Position numbers and translations under genes: made by a program. Below are positions 14,935 through 16,115 of a DNA stretch of 16,115 nucleotides, piece after piece; within the stretch, counting starts at the first letter, position 1, and every line of letters starts with the position of its first letter. The DNA is from Acidobacteriota bacterium (GTDB lineage Bacteria; Acidobacteriota; Thermoanaerobaculia; UBA5066). Under the pieces are notes generated by a model. It had not been told where the DNA came from and made no database searches. It saw nothing but the letters and a program-made list of their open reading frames with translations. The DNA is taken from NCBI GenBank assembly GCA_016789625.1, contig JAEUQS010000616.1, positions 1 to 16,115 on the forward strand. The letters are read 5' to 3'.

Positions 14935-15333
14935 ATGGAACGCTACCTCGGGAAGTTCTCGGAAGAGGCCTACGCGCTGATTCGCATCGTCGTGGGCGCT
15001 CTCTTCGCCTGCCACGGGGCCCAGAAACTCTTCGGCCTGTTCCACGGCCCGGGAGAGCCCACGAACCCCGTGCGCCTCGCCTCGCTCATCGGGGTCGCCG
15101 GAATCATCGAGCTCGTCTGCGGTGTGCTCATCGCGATCGGCCTCGCGGCCGGCTATGCCGCCTTCCTCGCCAGCGGCACGATGGCCGTCGCGTACTTCAA
15201 GGCGCACGCGCCGCAGGGCTTTCTCCCCATCGTGAACAAGGGCGAGCTGGCCGTCGTCTACTGCTTCCTGTTCCTGTACATCGCGACCCGCGGCTCGGGA
15301 ACCTGGAGCGTCGACAGCGCGATCAAGCGCTGA
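14935..15333 (+). CDS. DoxX-family membrane protein
   Basis: The 132-residue product has four hydrophobic segments (about residues 13-33, 48-70, 72-90 and 103-120). It has the family hallmarks RIVVGALFACHGAQKLFG near the first helix and AVAYFKAHAPQGFLPIVNKG before the last. DoxX-like proteins are inner-membrane proteins; some are subunits of thiosulfate:quinone oxidoreductase, others are linked to thiol stress or detoxification, and most are uncharacterised. GGAGG lies 10 nt upstream, inside a hairpin. It is the last gene of the plus-strand run and converges with the PIN gene 60 bp downstream. No DoxA partner is seen. Confidence 0.88.
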   Translation: MERYLGKFSEEAYALIRIVVGALFACHGAQKLFGLFHGPGEPTNPVRLASLIGVAGIIELVCGVLIAIGLAAGYAAFLASGTMAVAYFKAHAPQGFLPIVNKGELAVVYCFLFLYIATRGSGTWSVDSAIKR

Positions 15334-15393
15334 GGGAACGTCTTACAACGGGCTTGCGTAGGAAGTTCAGCGTCGTCCTGTGGCGACCAAGGG

Positions 15394-15918
15394 CTATTTG
15401 CCGGATTTCGGATCCGGAAAGAGCTCTCCTTGCGGTCCCGCCAGTCGCGGCATGCGCAGCACGGCGATTCTGCGGCCAGCGATCCTGCGGACGTCATCGT
15501 CATGGCTGTAGATTGCGCTCGCACCGTGAGACATCGCCGTCGCGACGATCATGATGTCGGCCTTCACCTGGTCCCTCGATCTGCCCGCTTCCCTGATCGA
15601 CCTGATCGTCCCATCCGACTCGCGCTCTTTCTGGAGTTTCCCGAAGGCCAAGGCGGCGGCGGCGTCAAATGGAGCGATGAAGAAGCGGCGTGAGATCGGG
15701 CGCACGAAAGCTTCGTGTCTTTCCAGCGGAAGGCCTTGGAGCAATTCCGCGAGGACAATCGACGGGATCATCGCCCGGGTTTTCGCTCGATCCAGGCTCT
15801 CGACGAACCTTCTCGCTTGGGCAACCAGGGCTTCCTGGCCTTCAGTGCATTTCTCGAGAATTCCCCACGTAATGATGTTGGTGTCCAGGCAGATCGGACG
15901 GCCCCCGTCCTCCACCAC
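15394..15918 (-). CDS. PIN-domain protein, probable toxin of a toxin-antitoxin pair
   Basis: The 174-residue protein has the PIN acidic residues D12 (CLDTNI), E58 (VLAELLQG), D121 (KADIMIVATA) and D140 (YSHDDDV), so it appears catalytically intact; the family are Mg-dependent ribonucleases. It is longer than a standard VapC: an extra stretch of roughly 20-30 residues lies between E58 and D121, and a C-terminal tail follows the last acidic residue. It shows no close similarity to the PIN protein at 4350-4766. The GTG start at 15918 follows directly on the stop of a small upstream gene, the arrangement expected for antitoxin-toxin. An in-frame GTG at 15915 is an alternative that changes one residue. 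Confidence 0.85.
   Translation of the reverse strand: MVEDGGRPICLDTNIITWGILEKCTEGQEALVAQARRFVESLDRAKTRAMIPSIVLAELLQGLPLERHEAFVRPISRRFFIAPFDAAAALAFGKLQKERESDGTIRSIREAGRSRDQVKADIMIVATAMSHGASAIYSHDDDVRRIAGRRIAVLRMPRLAGPQGELFPDPKSGK
15401..15417. repeat. Inverted repeat at the convergent gene ends
   Basis: CCGGAT, TTCGG and ATCCGG form a 6-bp stem with a 5-nt loop, flanked by TTTG and AAA. It lies within the last codons of the PIN gene, about 70 bp beyond the stop of the DoxX gene, and could act as a weak terminator for the plus-strand run. Without a clear T-run this is only a suggestion. Confidence 0.25.
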
Positions 15919-16074
15919 TCACCCCTGACGCAACGACGCGGCGAACGCGTCAGGATCCTCGACGGCCCTCCATGCGTCACCGACCGCTTCCCTCATCGCC
16001 CGAAACGCCTCTTCATAGGTGCCCTCGTCGCTGTACTGCTCGACGGCCTCTATCCGAAAGCTCCGTAGAGACAT
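15919..16074 (-). CDS. Small protein upstream of PIN gene, candidate antitoxin
   Basis: From the ATG at 16074 this encodes 51 residues: a short beta-prone start (SLRSFRIEAVEQYSD), an acidic helix (TYEEAFRAMREAVGDAWRAV) and the end DPDAFAASLRQG. The stop codon (TGA, 15921-15919) directly abuts the GTG of the PIN gene, typical of an antitoxin gene. I do not recognise AbrB, RHH, Phd or HTH features, so the family is unknown to me. The Shine-Dalgarno for 16074 is poorly spaced (AAGGA only one base away), and the frame is open to the window edge (GTG at 16113), so the true start may lie further upstream. The coordinates should be treated as a minimum. Confidence 0.55.
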   Translation of the reverse strand: MSLRSFRIEAVEQYSDEGTYEEAFRAMREAVGDAWRAVEDPDAFAASLRQG

Positions 16075-16115
16075 GTCCTTGGAGTTCCAGGTGGCGAATC
16101 CCGACAGGCCCACCC

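Overview
GC-rich, densely coding bacterial chromosome. The gene content suggests an Acidobacteriota-like soil or sediment bacterium, possibly close to Thermoanaerobaculia or Vicinamibacteria. That placement is an inference from the families present: two-component propeller hybrid kinases, serine hydrolases with TPR tails, and secreted proteins with a Gly-Phe-Ala-Gly-Thr-Asp mature N-terminus. No rRNA or other taxonomic marker is present. I see no tRNA, rRNA, CRISPR array, insertion sequence, phage gene or origin.

Left part (1-6931): the window opens inside a beta-lactamase-fold serine hydrolase with a TPR tail. Next comes a large secreted mosaic protein (protein A, 1387-3480), then a two-gene unit of a small membrane protein and a YgbA-like cysteine-rich protein (3533-4338, ATGA overlap). 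Facing these on the minus strand are a VapB/VapC toxin-antitoxin pair (4350-5040) and a second secreted mosaic protein (protein B, 5102-6931). A and B are paralogues in convergent orientation. They share the signal peptide cleavage context, two beta-sandwich-like domains and a tail-fibre-like linker, but end in unrelated C-terminal modules. A short hairpin-plus-tail element follows the ends of the first two plus-strand genes.

Right part (7049-15333): six genes run on the plus strand with short gaps or overlaps. They encode an extradiol (DODA-type) dioxygenase, glucose-6-phosphate dehydrogenase, a 1290-residue periplasmic-propeller hybrid histidine kinase, a receiver-histidine kinase, a beta-carbonic anhydrase and a DoxX-family membrane protein. 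The two signalling proteins overlap by ATGA and probably form one phosphorelay, but neither has a DNA-binding output domain. The large kinase has no ATG, GTG or TTG at the natural start of its signal peptide; an ATA codon with a strong Shine-Dalgarno sequence is the best candidate.

Right edge (15394-16115, minus strand): a second PIN-domain toxin-like gene abuts a small upstream ORF that may be an unclassified antitoxin.

Most of the window is recognisable housekeeping, signalling or accessory content. The points most worth following up are the A/B module swap, the possible ATA start, the unclassified PIN partner and the repeated post-gene element. I did not find a convincing large, wholly new system.
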